DNA of 64,000 nt from Babylonia areolata (GCF_041734735.1 NC_134878.1:17915202-17979201); one strand, 5' to 3'; positions 46,354 through 61,449 are shown, numbered from the stretch's first letter. Numbers and translations: made by a program. Notes: generated by a model not told the origin, from the sequence alone.

Positions 46354-46995
46354 TGACACACACAAAATGAACAAAACGGCGCTTTCATCAGCCAGAAAAA
46401 AAAACAAACTAGACGGCACATCGCCCCAACCAAGGCTGACCAATGATCTGACAGTTCCTTTTGGTCCTATCCCTCAGCGGTGGAGTCCCATAAATATTCC
46501 CAGGATGGAACACCGATCCGCATCATCACCCAAATCTGACCCAATGGTCCCACCTTTGCTGCCCCCTCACCCAACCCCTCCACAACTTTTTTTTCTCTCT
46601 GTGTGTGTATGTGTGCGCGTGCACGTAAACAGCTGGTCACAAAAAGGAAAAAAATGTAACAGAAAAACTAACCTGAGTAAAAAACATGAACTTCTGCGCT
46701 ATGGTGACGACATTCCCGCTCAGCTCCCCATCCCCCGCACTCCCCGCACTTTAATTAAGGAACTACTCCGCGTCAGCTTCAAACAGCCCCCCCACCACTC
46801 CCTCCCCCTCCACACACACACACTTGTTGTACTTAGTTTTCAGTGTCCATAATTCCTTTGATGGGTTTTTACGACAATTAAATGAGCTGAGTTCACTCAA
46901 CAGTAGGACAGATGACTCACAGAGCGGCTCCTTGTCCTCAGTCTAGACACACCCACACACACCCCTCACCACAAGAACTCCCCTCCGGACGAACG
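46354..46995. other. 3' flank and likely 3' UTR of gene B
   Basis: Non-coding sequence below the gene B stop on the minus strand. ATTAAA on the minus strand at about 46751-46756 is a possible polyadenylation signal about 240 bases past the stop. This is a weak call. Confidence 0.35.
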
Positions 46996-47215
46996 CTACT
47001 GGCTGGGAGCCCTGTTCCGGTGGTAGTTGACGGGGTATGTGAGGCAGACGTCCAGACGGACGTTGTAGAAGCGGAGGGAGATGGTCTGGTGCTTCTTGAC
47101 CAGCTCCTCCAAGGAGGCGAAGATGCAGTAGTCCCTGTGGAAGCCAAACTGGAAGCTGTGAGGGTCCATGTGGATCTTGCAGTGGCGCACGTCCACGTTG
47201 TCGTCAATGGCGCAG
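46996..47215 (-). CDS. PIK3R: Gene B coding exon 9: second half of C-terminal SH2 and stop
   Basis: The acceptor is TCTGTTGCACAG|CTGCGCC; the stop is TAG at 46996-46998. The exon encodes residues 338-409, with CAIDDNVDVRHCKIHM (beta-C/beta-D with the SH2 histidine), FQFGFHRDYCIFASLEELVK and LDVCLTYPV. A nine-residue basic tail follows the domain. Confidence 0.85.
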
Positions 47216-48332
47216 CTGTGCAACAGACAAAGTTAATGTTTCTTTATTCGTTTCTTTTTAGAGGAGGTGGGGACAGGGGGTGTTGGGGGTGTAAGCGGAA
47301 ACTGCAATATTCTACACATATATTTCAAACAGGGGCTGGGAGTGGGGTTGGTAAGTGGAAACTGCAACATTCTACACACGTATTTCATAAATGTCGCGGG
47401 CAGTCAACACGCCGCCGATTTCACAAATAAGGAACAATGTCCACGTAGCGCGAAAAAGAAAGTGTTCAACTTCTCCAAACGTTTGTGCTGCTCTCAGAAA
47501 AGTTTGTTTGCTTTTTTGTGAGGATGAGGAAGGGATGGGACGAAATGGGTGTTAGCAGCTCTGCAAGCCCTTTGCCCCCCCCTCCCTCCCCCCGCCCATC
47601 ATCGTGGCGATTGTAGCATTTCCACAGACATCAGACATATTCACTGACCCCATCAATGCAAAACAACGGCAAACAAACATAAGCATTAAGAAGTCAGTCA
47701 AAGTCATCGCTTATGGCCCAGCATACCATGTGAAGGTCCTGACACAACATGGTGAGCCACAACAACAACTCACACACATGCAAGCGCGCACGTACACACA
47801 CACCACACACATGTACACCACCACCACCACCACCATCCAAAACAACAACCGACGATAACAATAATTTATCACAGAACTGTCTGCTCCGTAAACAGAACTC
47901 TATCCACAAAAGCCATATAATTGTTTACAAGCACGCAGTCTAATATGCCACCGTACAGTTTTTCTCGCAATGGATTACAAGGAAAAACAGGCCTAAAGAT
48001 TGCTAAACATATATGAGTGTCCCATTCAAAAGTCAGTCAGTCTTTGAAAAGAAGCAGAAACAGTGAACTTGAACATCAATGACGCAAAAAAGACAGAACA
48101 GAAACAATGAAGTGCAATGCCAAACTACACTCACAGATGACTTGATTGGAAAACTGAAAGTTGAAGTCTCTACAATTATCACAGAAAAATATGAAACGAA
48201 ACAACCCCCCCCCCCCCCCCCCCCGCCCCCCCAGAACACGAGGACAAAAAGCTGAAATTGTTGTCTCTGAACTTGGATGCAGCAAAACCTCTCAAACCCA
48301 TTTCGCTGTGAGACGATAACATACGCGCACGT

Positions 48333-48363
<31 letters not shown>

Positions 48364-50775
48364 TCACACACAATCATCAACGATTATCGAGGTCGCGCTT
48401 TCAACATGCTGATTTTCGGTTCGTCTTTGTGACTGTTTTGAAGTTATTTCCCTTGGTTTGTGGATAAATGCTCATCTGGGAGTGTTGTAACGAAACGAGA
48501 ACACAGCTGAACCGTCTTCTATTTTCTATTGTCACACGCGCGCGCGCTCTGCCCCCCACCCCTCCCCTCCCCATTCCAAAAAATATATGATATAAATAAA
48601 ATTAAAGTAAAGTGACGGTTTATTTATTTTTTTTAATCTTATCAAAGAAAAAGAGAGAGGTGGGGCGGAGGGGGGCGGGGGGGGGGGGAGGTATAAGCAG
48701 AGAGAGACAGGTGCGTGTGTGTCACTGACGCAATGGACAAGGCGTAGCCCCCATCACTGCCCGGTCGCACGAGAAAGGTGCCAGGATCTCGCTGCTCCAG
48801 GATTCTCTCTGCCTCCGGCCTACCGCACACCACCGACCAGTTCCTGCCACAGTCACAGTCACCTCTGATATCAGTGTGGAGAAGAAGCAGAGAAAAAAAA
48901 CCCACACACACACATAAAACCCCCAATATAATTATGAAATTATAAAGCAAATATGATACTACAAAGCATGATATAAGTATTGCAATGCCCCCCCCCACCC
49001 CCTTTCTCTCTCTATCCCGTCTGTTACGTAACATGAACCAGTTCTTCCAATAATCCCGACAATGCACAAGTGGCACCATCATGACGTAGTTAAATCATCA
49101 TGTTCTGCCATCATCCCTTTAACTGCCCTCGTGCCGGGCACATCGTCGTACGCTCCTGAACCTCGCGAAATTACATAATACACCAATGAGCGCATGCAGT
49201 ACACACATGACGTCACCTCTAAGGCACGTGGTTTCCCAGCATGCTCCTTCTCCTATCTTCGTGCCACACACAGTCATGCCTCCTTCTTGTTCGCCTCCTC
49301 ACAGTATCAGTTCAGCCCGGCCAGTGAATGACATCGTCCTCTCCAAGTCCTGTCTGGAGCGACGGTGCTTAGTGTGCAGTGGGGTTGGTATCGGTCACAC
49401 AATAATGTCTCTGAGCCCCTTCCGGAGGGGATGGGTCTGGAGAATGTGTTCTGGTGTTTGGTCTTCGAGAAAACAGGAGCACGTGGGCGATGGTGCTCGC
49501 TTCATCTTCCTAAACAGGTGGGCATTGAGACGGCAATGGCCAGTTCGTAATCTCATGATCACCACTCTCCTCCATTTGTCTCTGTCTTCGGCCGCTCTCT
49601 GAGATTCCGCCAGATTCATACCTGTCCATTCTTGGATGTTGTCTTCCTACACAAAGGGTGGATCGCACACTGATGTTCTTGTCAATCCAGATGGTTTGGA
49701 GTCTTGCTATTGCAGCTATTGTTTGTCACGATCTTGGGTTTTGAACTGTTATCAATTACATTGGCCATACCCAGACAGAGAGAGAGGGAGAGAAAAAGAG
49801 ACAGAGAGAGGAGTGGATTCTATCCTTCAGGCCTCACCCAGGGTCATAGTGGCTGAGGTCCACGTCCTTCTGATCCTTCAACAAGAGGTCTAGGTACTCC
49901 TTCACCAGACCTCTCTCCTCCACCCGTCTGAAAAGGAACATGTTCAACACTGAAACACACTCACTTCGTCTTCACAAATGTACATTGTGCTTACGCTGAG
50001 CGCGCAAACACGTACATGCACGAACATATGCATGGACATGCGCACAATGCATGCACACACACACACGTATACACATACATATTCACTTTAACTCTCTCAA
50101 ACACACACACACAAACACACACAGAATGAGAGAGACAGAGAGAGACACAGAGAGAGAGAGTAACAGACAGACAGAGGCAAACACAGGGAAAGAAAGGAAG
50201 GAAGAAATAAAGAAACAGGCATATAGACAGAGAGGGAGGCAAAGACAGGGGAGGCAAAGACAGACAGACAGACAGACATGAGTTCAATCCCAAACCAACC
50301 AGCATCCCCCCCCCCACCCACCCACCTGCACTCTCCTCAATACTGCACAAGACAAAAAGAGGACCCGGTGAAGACTCAAGCCCTGGCCCCTATGGCCCCT
50401 CTGCCAACACTCACAAGCGTAAGAAGGTGACTTCCTGCTGGAGATCAGACAGTATGGCCTTCTGCTGGTGGAACGTCTCCAGCTGCGACAGTGCTGCCGT
50501 CGACAGCTTCCTCTCCTCCCTCTCCACCCCATCGATCCTCGTCTTCATCGTCGCAATCCTCCCATGCATCATCGATCTGTTCATCTCGACACTGCAAGAC
50601 AAGCAGAGAAGGAGGGAAATATTCCAGGCGGTCCATCTGATATATAAATGGCCAAGATATGTCCACACGGGGCAAGTTCTGTTCGCTTGTGGCTACTCTG
50701 ACAACAGTGCCGCATGGTTCGACATCCCATTAAGCTGCGTACTCTTCGGCACCGGAACTTCGTGTGTGTGTGTGT

Positions 50776-50825
<50 letters not shown>

Positions 50826-51758
50826 GTGTTGAGGCGCGAGGACTACCCCAAACTACATATGGGAGACCGGGGCAGGTCGGGTCATGGGTCAGGTTTAGCC
50901 ACCTGAAAAAAACATGTATTCCAACCTGCCCCGTTTACCCCTACTAAGCGGTAATTGATCAACCGACGACCTACTGTGCAACTGCGGACCCCTGCAATAA
51001 AACTCGCATGGACGTCAGCATGCTGACGTAATCTCCCCCTGCAGTTAGGTTTGAAGCCTTGAGAAGTTCGACCAATCAAAATAGGTTACTCTGGCGTCAA
51101 CGTGTAACTCTGACCCGAACAATTTGATTGGATAATCGTCACATCCACTGTATATCACGTTAGACTACATCATTATACAATAACCATTAATAACCATAAT
51201 AAGAGGCATAAAATAGCACACGAAAAGTAGACATGAGACACATAAAAACAATACAAATCAACAATACGTACCCACACTCTGGCATACATTTTTTTTTTAT
51301 CACAGATGTGATTATCAATTATTGCTGTTTAATAGCTGAACTGTGGTTGGATTAAAGCTGCATTTGGTTCTGTTTGTTTTATATTTTGGGACACGGAAGC
51401 GTTTGCCTGAAGGTAACAGTTGATAATAATTAGCCAGCGTATGGCTGCTGTCACTTAAAATGCATTTGGCTTTCTGTCGTACTCTGACATTGTACAGTTT
51501 GCTCAAGCTGTCCTGTCTCATACATTGACAGTCTTGTTCAGTATATTCCTATTTTTCACAGCGATACCACCATAACAGCATATAAAAGAGAAAGTTAACA
51601 CAGATTCAATAAAACATCTATAAAATTCTTGAAGTTACTTTCGAATTAACTCTGATGTTTCTGAGTTTCTGCAGACAACAGAACTGGAATGATAAAATTC
51701 GTTTTTGTTATTGTACGGCTCCTCTTAATCTCTTTGAATGTTATGAATAGGTGGGCGC

Positions 51759-51795
<37 letters not shown>

Positions 51796-51859
51796 AACAC
51801 ACACACACACACACACAATAACACACACCAACACACACACACACACAATAACACACACC

Positions 51860-51927
<68 letters not shown>

Positions 51928-52774
51928 CTTGAAGACTCTTCAGAAGAAGCGGGTTTCATGAGGTCTCCAGACAGTTCTGTGTTCAGCGCCGCCAGCTGTT
52001 CTTCAAACAGCGACATCACTGTGTTCAGGGACGTCCTCATCGTCTTCATTTGCTGGATGGTCTGTGGGAGCACGAGCAAAGGTCACAACGTCAAGAACAT
52101 AGTATAAGGACAACACCTGCTGCCATGGGTTATGTTTGTCTCGTGCTCTGTGCACGTGTTGACGTCCACAAGGTGACTACAATGCCCTCTTTTTGTTTAC
52201 TTGAAACTTATCATCTGCAGTCGACGTTATCTATCCTTTTTCACGTTTACTTGAAACTTATCATCTGCAGTCGACGTTATCTACCCTTTTTCATGTTTAC
52301 TTGAAACTTATCATCTGCAGTCAACGTTATCTATCCCCCTTTTTAAATTTTTTTGTTTACTTGAAACTTATCATTTGCAGTCGACGTTATCTATCCTTTT
52401 TCATGTTTACTTGAAACTTATTATCTACTGTCGACGGTAACTATTCTGACTGACACGGAAAATGTCTATCAACGTTAAATAAAAGTCAGTAACAACAAAG
52501 TAAAATGACACAGTCCGCACAAGATGAACGGTCACATCTTTTTGTTGCAGTTTTCACGCTGCAATAATTTCTCCGCTACTTGAAAAATATTTTAAGATGG
52601 CTTGGTTTTGTGATAGAAAAAAAATTTTTTGATTTGTTCCTTAAGCTGACTGGAAAGTAAACATATTTCTACCCACAATAAAAAAAAACAATAAAAAAAA
52701 CACACTTAAAACACGTATGCGCGCGCGCGCACACACAAACACACACACACACAAACACACACGCACGCTAGCAC

Positions 52775-52845
<71 letters not shown>

Positions 52846-53043
52846 CCTGCAATGTCAGTTTCCGCTGTTTTATGTGGTTTGAATATTGTTCGTTGGCCAG
52901 CATCAAGTCTTTATTCCTCAGCACCAGCCGTTTCAGAAGATTATGCGTCAAGATGTCTATCATCGATTCCGGCTGCGATAAGAGACATTCAAGCAGAGTA
53001 CAACACAGTCACATACACGACAAAGTCAGACTGGAAAGATGAA

Positions 53044-53089
<46 letters not shown>

Positions 53090-56000
53090 ACGCATGCAGT
53101 CAAACGCACACACATCTGATAACACTTATAGTGAAAAGATTATACAAAGAACACAAACACAAACAAATACATATAGATGAACAGTAAAATAACAACAACG
53201 ATACTGATAGTACTGGCGACAAAAACAGCAGCAGCAAAAACGACACAACTGCATCAGCAGAAAGAGCAACTGAAATAGCAACAACAATAATGACGATGAT
53301 GGTGGTGATGAACTGAAGAGGACGACAAAGTGATGGCGATGATCTATGTTGCTATAACCCACAGACCTTATCAATTTCAATACCAATGATGGAGACATGA
53401 TCACGAAACCATAAAGTCTTTTGGTATTTTAAAAGGCTGCTAACCAATCCTAAAATATTACAACCCTTCTGCATTGCGATTGTTTCAAATACCTACCTAA
53501 ACCCGAAGGAGGAAACGCTTATTATCACAGACCAACACTAAAAGATAAATGTAAAAAAGTTTTCAGAGAAAGTTAAGTACTACATCCACCAATAAAGCGT
53601 ACATCTACACACGACGGCAAAGGTAATTATCAGTATCTACAACACAAACGAAAGAAATTTACAATGAGAACCGGAACACCAAAGCTTGGAATGAGGGAGG
53701 CGACTGATCGACTGTCACGGAAGGTAACTAACATACAGGGTCCGGGTTTGCCCGCGTGGTGTCGCTGTATCCGCTCCGCGAGATCTGACCACGAACTCGT
53801 TGACCGTGAATAACGATACGGTCCAGGAAGAAATCCCTGTTTCCTATTACGCGTTGATAGCCTGGCCTGTTTGACACTGCTTCCGGCTGTGTGGAGACAG
53901 CTGCCATCTGCACAAGCTGCAACACACCCCCATGGTGAAGCTGGTTATAGTTGTCACCACGGACGCCACATCGAGTGACACCTGAACGAGACCAGTATTA
54001 TTGTAGTAAATACCCCCGAAAACGGAGTATGGCTGCCTACATGGCGGGGTAACAACGGCCATACACGTAAAAGCCCACTCGTGTACACACGAGTGAACGT
54101 GGGAGTTGCAACCCACTAACGAAGAGGAAGACGAAGATTATAGTAAATGATAAATCAGTTCATGGCAGATCAATGAGGCCCATTAATCGAACAGGCCCGA
54201 CTGCCACTACTTCTAGTATTACTATAACTATCATTACAACTACCGCTGGAGCCCTTGACCCACTGTTCTTTTGAAAAAATATAGGAGATGACTACTACTG
54301 CTGATGTAATTACTGCTACAACAACAACAACAACTACTACTACTACTACTGTCGGGACCAACAATGAATATCAGGCTCAGTTGAAAGTATACACGAGTTT
54401 TATCCTCGTTAGCGGTGAGAGTGAAATGAATCTCAACTACGCCATGATGAAAAAACAACAACAACAACAAACACGTAGATAACATTTTGATGTGACAAGG
54501 TTAAAGTGATTCCATTTTCTTTACTATTTCATTTTCTTTAATTGCTAACACTTCGATGCTTAATATGAATGCTAATCGTGAACATGGGCATCCTTGCGTA
54601 ATACCACTATTCAACAGAATGTTTTCAGGGACCCAACTTCTGTGTTTATATATTGCTACTTGTGTTAACTGTGAGCACTCTTACCTATTGTTTTAATTGT
54701 CAAATCAATAAATGTTAAAAGTTTCCATCATAAGTTGCATGGAAACTTAAAAAAAAGCGTTTTTGGTAATCGATTGATATAATGATTCACCTCTTTTTTT
54801 TTGCCACATCTAAAATCTATGATCCCATATATTGTTCTTATAACTCTTTATTTTTTTCTCCGTTCAAATAGCTTATTTGTTTTTCGTTCATTGATTTATA
54901 AGTTTCAAATATCTGTAAATTTAACAATCTGGGAATGCGTAGAATCAGTTCAGTCCGACACTATCTTTCTGCTGAAGCAACCAAAACAGCCGTGCATGCT
55001 TTTGTTCTCACAAGAGTGGATCACTGTCATTGTCTTTTGGCCGGCCATCCCAACTATCTACCAGACTTCAACGATTCCAGAGTAATGCTGCCAGACTCAT
55101 ATGCATAGCTTCTAAATTTGATCACGTTTCTCCTCTCCTTCAGTCTATCCACTGGTTGCCTTTTCGGATCGAACTGACCACAAGCTATCCACTTCGACTT
55201 TTTCTGCAGTCAGTGGCTCTGGACCAGAGTATCTTTCTGAACTCTTCCATATCGACGTCGCATGATACCTCACACCAGAACTGAGACGCACGAACAAAAT
55301 TCATTCTCTTTCACTTCCAAAGACGTAAAACAGACTATCTTCACCTTCACCTCTCAACTTCCGTCACTCTGACTCCTTCTCCTCTTTTAAATCTGGTCTC
55401 AAAACTCACATCTTTTCTGATCACTACGTTTCGTTGAGCATGTCTATCCAAACAGTATGTACTCCTGTACACGTGGTATCCTTGACTACGTGTTAAACAT
55501 ATTTATGTGGATACATATGCATGTATGTGCGACCTTCTGTGCGTGTGTGTAGTGGCATACGTATATATGTATGTATGTTTGAATATGTGGTTGTATGTAT
55601 GTATGCATTGTGTTTATGTATATATAGTTTGCAAGGTGCATTTTGTTGTGCATAATTTATGTAAAATTGATGTAATGTGTTATATAGAAAATTATGTGTT
55701 TTGTAAAGCACTTAGAACAGTTTTCTTTATAAAGTGCTATATAATTATCCATAATTAAATAAATAACTATACCTAGTTTTACTATTGCTCTGTGTTTTTG
55801 TTCTTATTTTGTTATCTGTATTTGTAACTGGACACCCATTACCCTGTCTCTTCATAGTTCTTTTGATTTGATGAAATAAGACTAGAGATCTTGTCTCTGT
55901 GTACAGGACAGCTCATCATTTTTCTAAAGATTTATTAAAAGCTTCAGTTCCTGCAAATCTGATGTGATTCCCCCCCAAAATGCAGTAACTCTGCAATCAG

Positions 56001-57629
56001 TCCGTCACTTCTAAAGAAGACATTTTTTTCATGGAGTTAAAAGCTAAACTCAACTCCTTCTCAGTCATTTTCCGTTCACACATGATATTCATTTTCATTC
56101 AGTTCTGGGAAATTGGTGTTCATCACCTTCTCTTTCATATTTTCTTTCATGTCTGTTGTTTAATTATATAATTTCTAGAAAAAATTGTATTCTTGTTCCT
56201 TTAAAATATCAGTTTGATTAACAATACTATCACCGTTACTTCTTCGGGTTTGTTTGTTTTTTGTTTTTTTGTTTGTTTGTTTTGTTTTGCTTTCGTTTTA
56301 GTTTTTTTCCCCTAACCATTGTTTTTACTCACGACTCGTTTTCTTTCTGAACCTAAACGAACAACAACAGCATAAAAAACTAACAAACAAAAAAACCAAC
56401 AACAACAATAAATGGTGCTCAATGACCAGCATGACACTGAGGTGAAAAAAAAACGTATAAAAAAAAGTTAAGAAAAAAAAAATAAAACCACAACAACAAC
56501 AAACGAACAACGACACAAAGAACAACAATAAGAGTAACAGTACTAATTCTCTTATAGATAATTATAACAACAATTGCAGCAGTGTGCAGCAGCAGCAGCA
56601 GCAACGACAACAATGAACCCGTTACCTTGGAAACAGGGTAGAGAAGTTCGACGTTGTTAAAGTGTGCGCGAAGGATTCTCGGGTGGTTCATCAGGTACAG
56701 AATCAGGTCCGACACTTCCGTGAAGTCACACCTGTTCTCCGCCACCCCGAAGCCTCCATCCTCCCCGCGTAGTATGCGTATGTTGCGTATTTTATCCCTC
56801 CTCCTGTGTAGGAAAAGGAAAAGAACAATGCTATTGTCCCGACGGTCGGGTGAGCCAATCGATCAAAATCAATGCCTATTCCGCCGATTGTCTGAAGTGT
56901 ACTATGACTGCCTATTCCGCCGACGGTCGGGAAATGCATAATGATTGTCTATTCCAACGCTGGCCATGCACGAGAATAGATTATCTTCACAATCCTCCAA
57001 CAGTTTACAGTCATTCATTGATAATTTGTCATCAATCAATGTGCTAGAAAACGCTGTTACGCGCCAGTCTGGTCGTTTTCCAATGGGCAGTTTGTATTTC
57101 CTGATTCCTTTTTTTCGCCAAACAAATACTTGACACGTTTCTTCACAAAAAGCTTTGACAGCAGTATCAAATTCATTGTAGCTGGGAAAACTGGCTCCTT
57201 CAACGAACTCCATGTTAACGACGCTTTGGATCAGAACACCAAAGACATAATGACTGCAAAAACCAGTGATTTTTTTTCCTTTAATTAATCAGTTCATTTT
57301 TTTTCACGAGAAGCACTGTGACTGGTTTACAGAGCCGTCGGCGGAGATAGCGTTTTCCGGTAGATGTTGACCGGACGTTCGGGGTAAAAGCTACTGCTAA
57401 CTAACTTGGTTGGTAGAGGGTAGATTTTGATTATCCGTGGATAATCAGTCTTTAGTTCAGTTTAGATGTAGTAATCATACATTACCAATTAAAGTTAGCA
57501 GCCTTCATAACATCCCACGAGTAATGTGCATATGCCGTATCTGTAATATGGGAATTGTTAAGAATTGTTTAATTTAATGTTTTACACACAGAGTATACGA
57601 AGCGAAAGATTGACACACGGAGTGCAATT

Positions 57630-57669
<40 letters not shown>

Positions 57670-60500
57670 TGACACCCCTACAAAACACAGAAACCCTTAT
57701 AATTATAATGCCAAATCAAACGTTTTCAAGGCTTCACGATCTTGTGTCTATGGGGCGCATTTTACCCTTTCTTAAAGTAAATTAGAACTTGAGGACCCAC
57801 TTTTTCTGTGGTTTGTTTTCCCTCTGGCAATGTAAATGTAAATGAACGTAACTGCTAGTCGGTCGCTCGGTTTTCATAGGCTGTGTGACATGGGAGACGT
57901 GCTGTATACTCCGCAAGCATGGGCGTGTTTAGCGAGTGTGTGTGTGTGTGTGTGCAGAGGAGGTGAGAGAGGATAGGAGGGGGCAAGCATGAAAAAGAGG
58001 GTGGACGGGAAGGGGTAGCGGCTGTTATATTTTGCATTACTTTTTTTTGTTAGTGTATCGGCTTGTGCCACTCCGTGTCAGCAGAGTGGGTGAATGAGGG
58101 GTGAGAACTGCAGTGTCAGAGCTGTTGCGTCCAGGGCCAAAATATAATCCTTCTGTGGTCCTGTTGATTGTGCTTTTTTTTTGCTTTTTTTTAATATTGT
58201 GGTTATGATACCCCTTGTATCACTTTTTGTGGTTATATCATGCTTCTGTTTCATCCTATGTGCTTATTCGATTCGTTAGCTTCCTTTTATAAAATAGCGT
58301 TCATGATAGTCCTTGTATGACTTTTCATGGTCATTTCATACGTTTCTGTTTCATCTTGTGTGTTTATTCGATTCCTTAAGGAACTTGTTTCAGCGTAAGT
58401 TATAGCGCTATATAAAAAAAGAAAGAATTGTGACCATTATTATGTTGTCATTATTTGGGTGGCCGGCTGGTTCACCAGCTAACTAGTCACAGCCAGTCAA
58501 ACTTTCACTTAGACACTTATTTATTATTTACTTACTTTTTCACTTACTTTTAGTACGGTACAAAATTGTACGTGACAGGACATGACAGAATATGACAGCG
58601 CATACAGCACAGTACAGTACAGAACAGTGCAGTGCAGTACATACCGGTACTGCGTAGCACAGCACAATACAAAACACAGTTTAGTGTTGTGCAGTCAAGC
58701 ACAGTGCAGTGCGGAATAGAATAGTACATTGCAGCACAATACTGATCACTGCAGTGCAGCACATTACAGTATCGAAGACAGTGTAGTGCAGCACAGTATT
58801 GCACAGTGCATTGCTTCACAGTATTGTACAGTGCAGCACAGTATTGCACAGTGCATTGCTTTACAATATTGTACAGTACAGCACAGTATTGTACAGTGCA
58901 TCACAGTATTGTACAATGCATCACAGTATTGTACAATGCATCACAGTATTGTACAATGCAGCTCAGTATTGTACAGTGCAGTGCATCACAGTATAGTACA
59001 TTGCAGTGCAGCTCAGTATTGTACAGTGCATCACAGTATTGTACAGTGCATCACAGTATTGTACAATGCATCACAGTATTGTACAATGCAGCTCAGTATT
59101 GTACAGTGCAGTGCATCACAGTATAGTACATTGCAGTGCAGCTCAGTATTGTACAGTACAGTGCATCACAGTATTGTACAGTGCATCACAGTATAGTACA
59201 TTGCAGTGCAGCTCAGTATTGTACAGTACAGTGCATCACAGTGTAGTACATTGCAGTGCAGCTCAGTATTGTACAGCGCATTGCAACACAGTATTGTACA
59301 AAGCAGCAAAATATTATACAGTGCAGTGAATTGCAGCACATTATTGTACAGTGCAACACAGTGTTGTACAGTGCATCGCAGCAGTGTTGTACAGTGCATT
59401 GCAGCACAGTATTTTACAGTGCAGCACAGTATTGTACAGTGCAGCACAGTATTGTACAGTGCAACACAGTGTTGTACAGTGCATTGCAGCACAGTATTTT
59501 GCAGTGCAGCACAGTATTGTACAGTGCATCACAGTATTGTACAGAGCAGCACAGTGTTGTACAGTGCATTGCAGCACAGTATTGTACAGTGCATCACAGT
59601 ATTGTACAGAGCAGCACAGTATTGTACGGTGCATCACAGTATTGTACAGTGCAACACAGTGTTGTACAGTGCAACACAGTGTTGTACAGTGCATTGCAGC
59701 ACAGTATTGTACAGTGCATCACAGTATTGTACAGTGCAACACAGTGTTGTACAGTGCATTGCAGCACAGTATTGTACAGTGCATCACAGTATTGTACAGA
59801 GCAGCACAGTATTGTACGGTGCAGTGCAGCACAGTATTATACAGTGCATCACAACACAGTGTTGTGCAGTGCAGTACAGTATTGTACAGTATTGTACAGT
59901 GCAGTACAGTATTGTACAGTGCAGTACAGTATTGTACAGTACATCGCAACACAGTATTGTACAGTGCAGTACAGTGTTGTACAGTGCAGTACAGTATTGT
60001 ACAGTGCAGCACAGTATTGCACAGTACATCGCAACACAGTGTCGTACAGTGCAGTACAGTGTTGTACAGTGCAGTGCAGCACAGTATTGCACAGTGCAGT
60101 ACAGTATTTTACAGTGCAGTACAGTATTGTACAGTGCAGTGCAGTACAGCATTGTACAGTACAGTATTGTACAGTGCAGTGCAGTACAGCATTGTACAGT
60201 ACAGTATTGTACAGTGCAGTGCAGCACAGTATTGCACAGTGCATCGCAACACAGTGTTGTACAGTGCAATGCAGACAGTAGTGTACAGTGCAGTGCAACA
60301 ACAGTACAAGTGAGCATATTCTAACACAAACTGTCACACGACACGACACGCTACCTGACGACCAATGTGTAATCGCCGCTTACTGAGGAGTCCCGGACCA
60401 AGAAATGACCATGGGTCTTGGCCATCAGGATTCGGTTGGCCTCCTCCCTGCACACACACACACACACATGCACGCACACACGCACGCATGCATGCCCGCC

Positions 60501-60533
<33 letters not shown>

Positions 60534-61254
60534 CACACACACACACACACAACACACACAAACGAAAGAGTACTTAGAACGAGTAACTCAAACGGTTGTG
60601 TACATTCTATGCTCTCTTTTGGTTTTATAGCGCTGAGTGTGGTTCAGATGGTTGATAGAATGGATAGTGATCAGCGGAGCTTTCTCAAAGTAGTTACAAA
60701 GAGATCAATTTTTGTGTGACCGGTTAAACATGACTGTCACTTAGCTACAATTCCTACATAAACGTTTTGTATAATTTGTCGTTATCTAACATTCATCCAT
60801 GTCAAAATAACGACAAATTATACAAGACGTTTATGCCGTTAGTTTCGGTTTCGAGGAGTGAAGGATCAGAGCATTCAGACTGACGTGAATATAACATACT
60901 ACATTCAGTGGGTTATGGAAACACAAACACGCCCTGTACCGTACGCATACCCTAACCGGATGGGCAGAAAACGACAAGACAAGTGAAAGCCCACGCGAAA
61001 TTACTAGTGAACAAGGAAGTACTAGCAGCCAACGAACTTCGAAGAAAAAAGATTTTTTAAAGCCCAATCTGCGCATGAAGTCTACCAACGCGCCTACCAA
61101 ATACACATGGAATGAAAATTAATGGTGTTTTTAGGGTTTACTTCATGAAAATGGCGAACATCAGTTGCATTACCATCCAGTGTATAAACATCACCTAATC
61201 ATTGGGGTGCAGTGCAGTGCAATACAGTATTGTACAGTATACTATACGACATTA

Positions 61255-61315
<61 letters not shown>

Positions 61316-61391
61316 CTATGTGTTGGAATTCGTGTGCGTTTATGCATAGTGTTGGGTCCGTGTACATTTGTTTTTGGCTATAGTGTGTGTG

Positions 61392-61449
<58 letters not shown>

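Larger units (their letters stand above)
52973..56625. other. Intron 3 of gene B
   Basis: A (CA)n lies at about 53045-53085. Trinucleotide runs (ACA, ACT) lie near 53190-53300 and 54318-54352. A SINE piece and a LINE piece are listed separately. A/T-rich sequence with CAACAA runs fills the right end. No exon is supported. Confidence 0.6.

Noticed and set aside
49186-49602. Plus-strand 138-codon frame
   Set aside because: It is the antisense shadow of the minus-strand LINE fragment with the RLRTGHCRLNAHL block.
59206-60324. 372-codon open frame in the TACAGTGCA array
   Set aside because: It is a product of low-complexity sequence lacking stops in several frames. The protein is a monotonous repeat and overlaps similar frames in the other registers.
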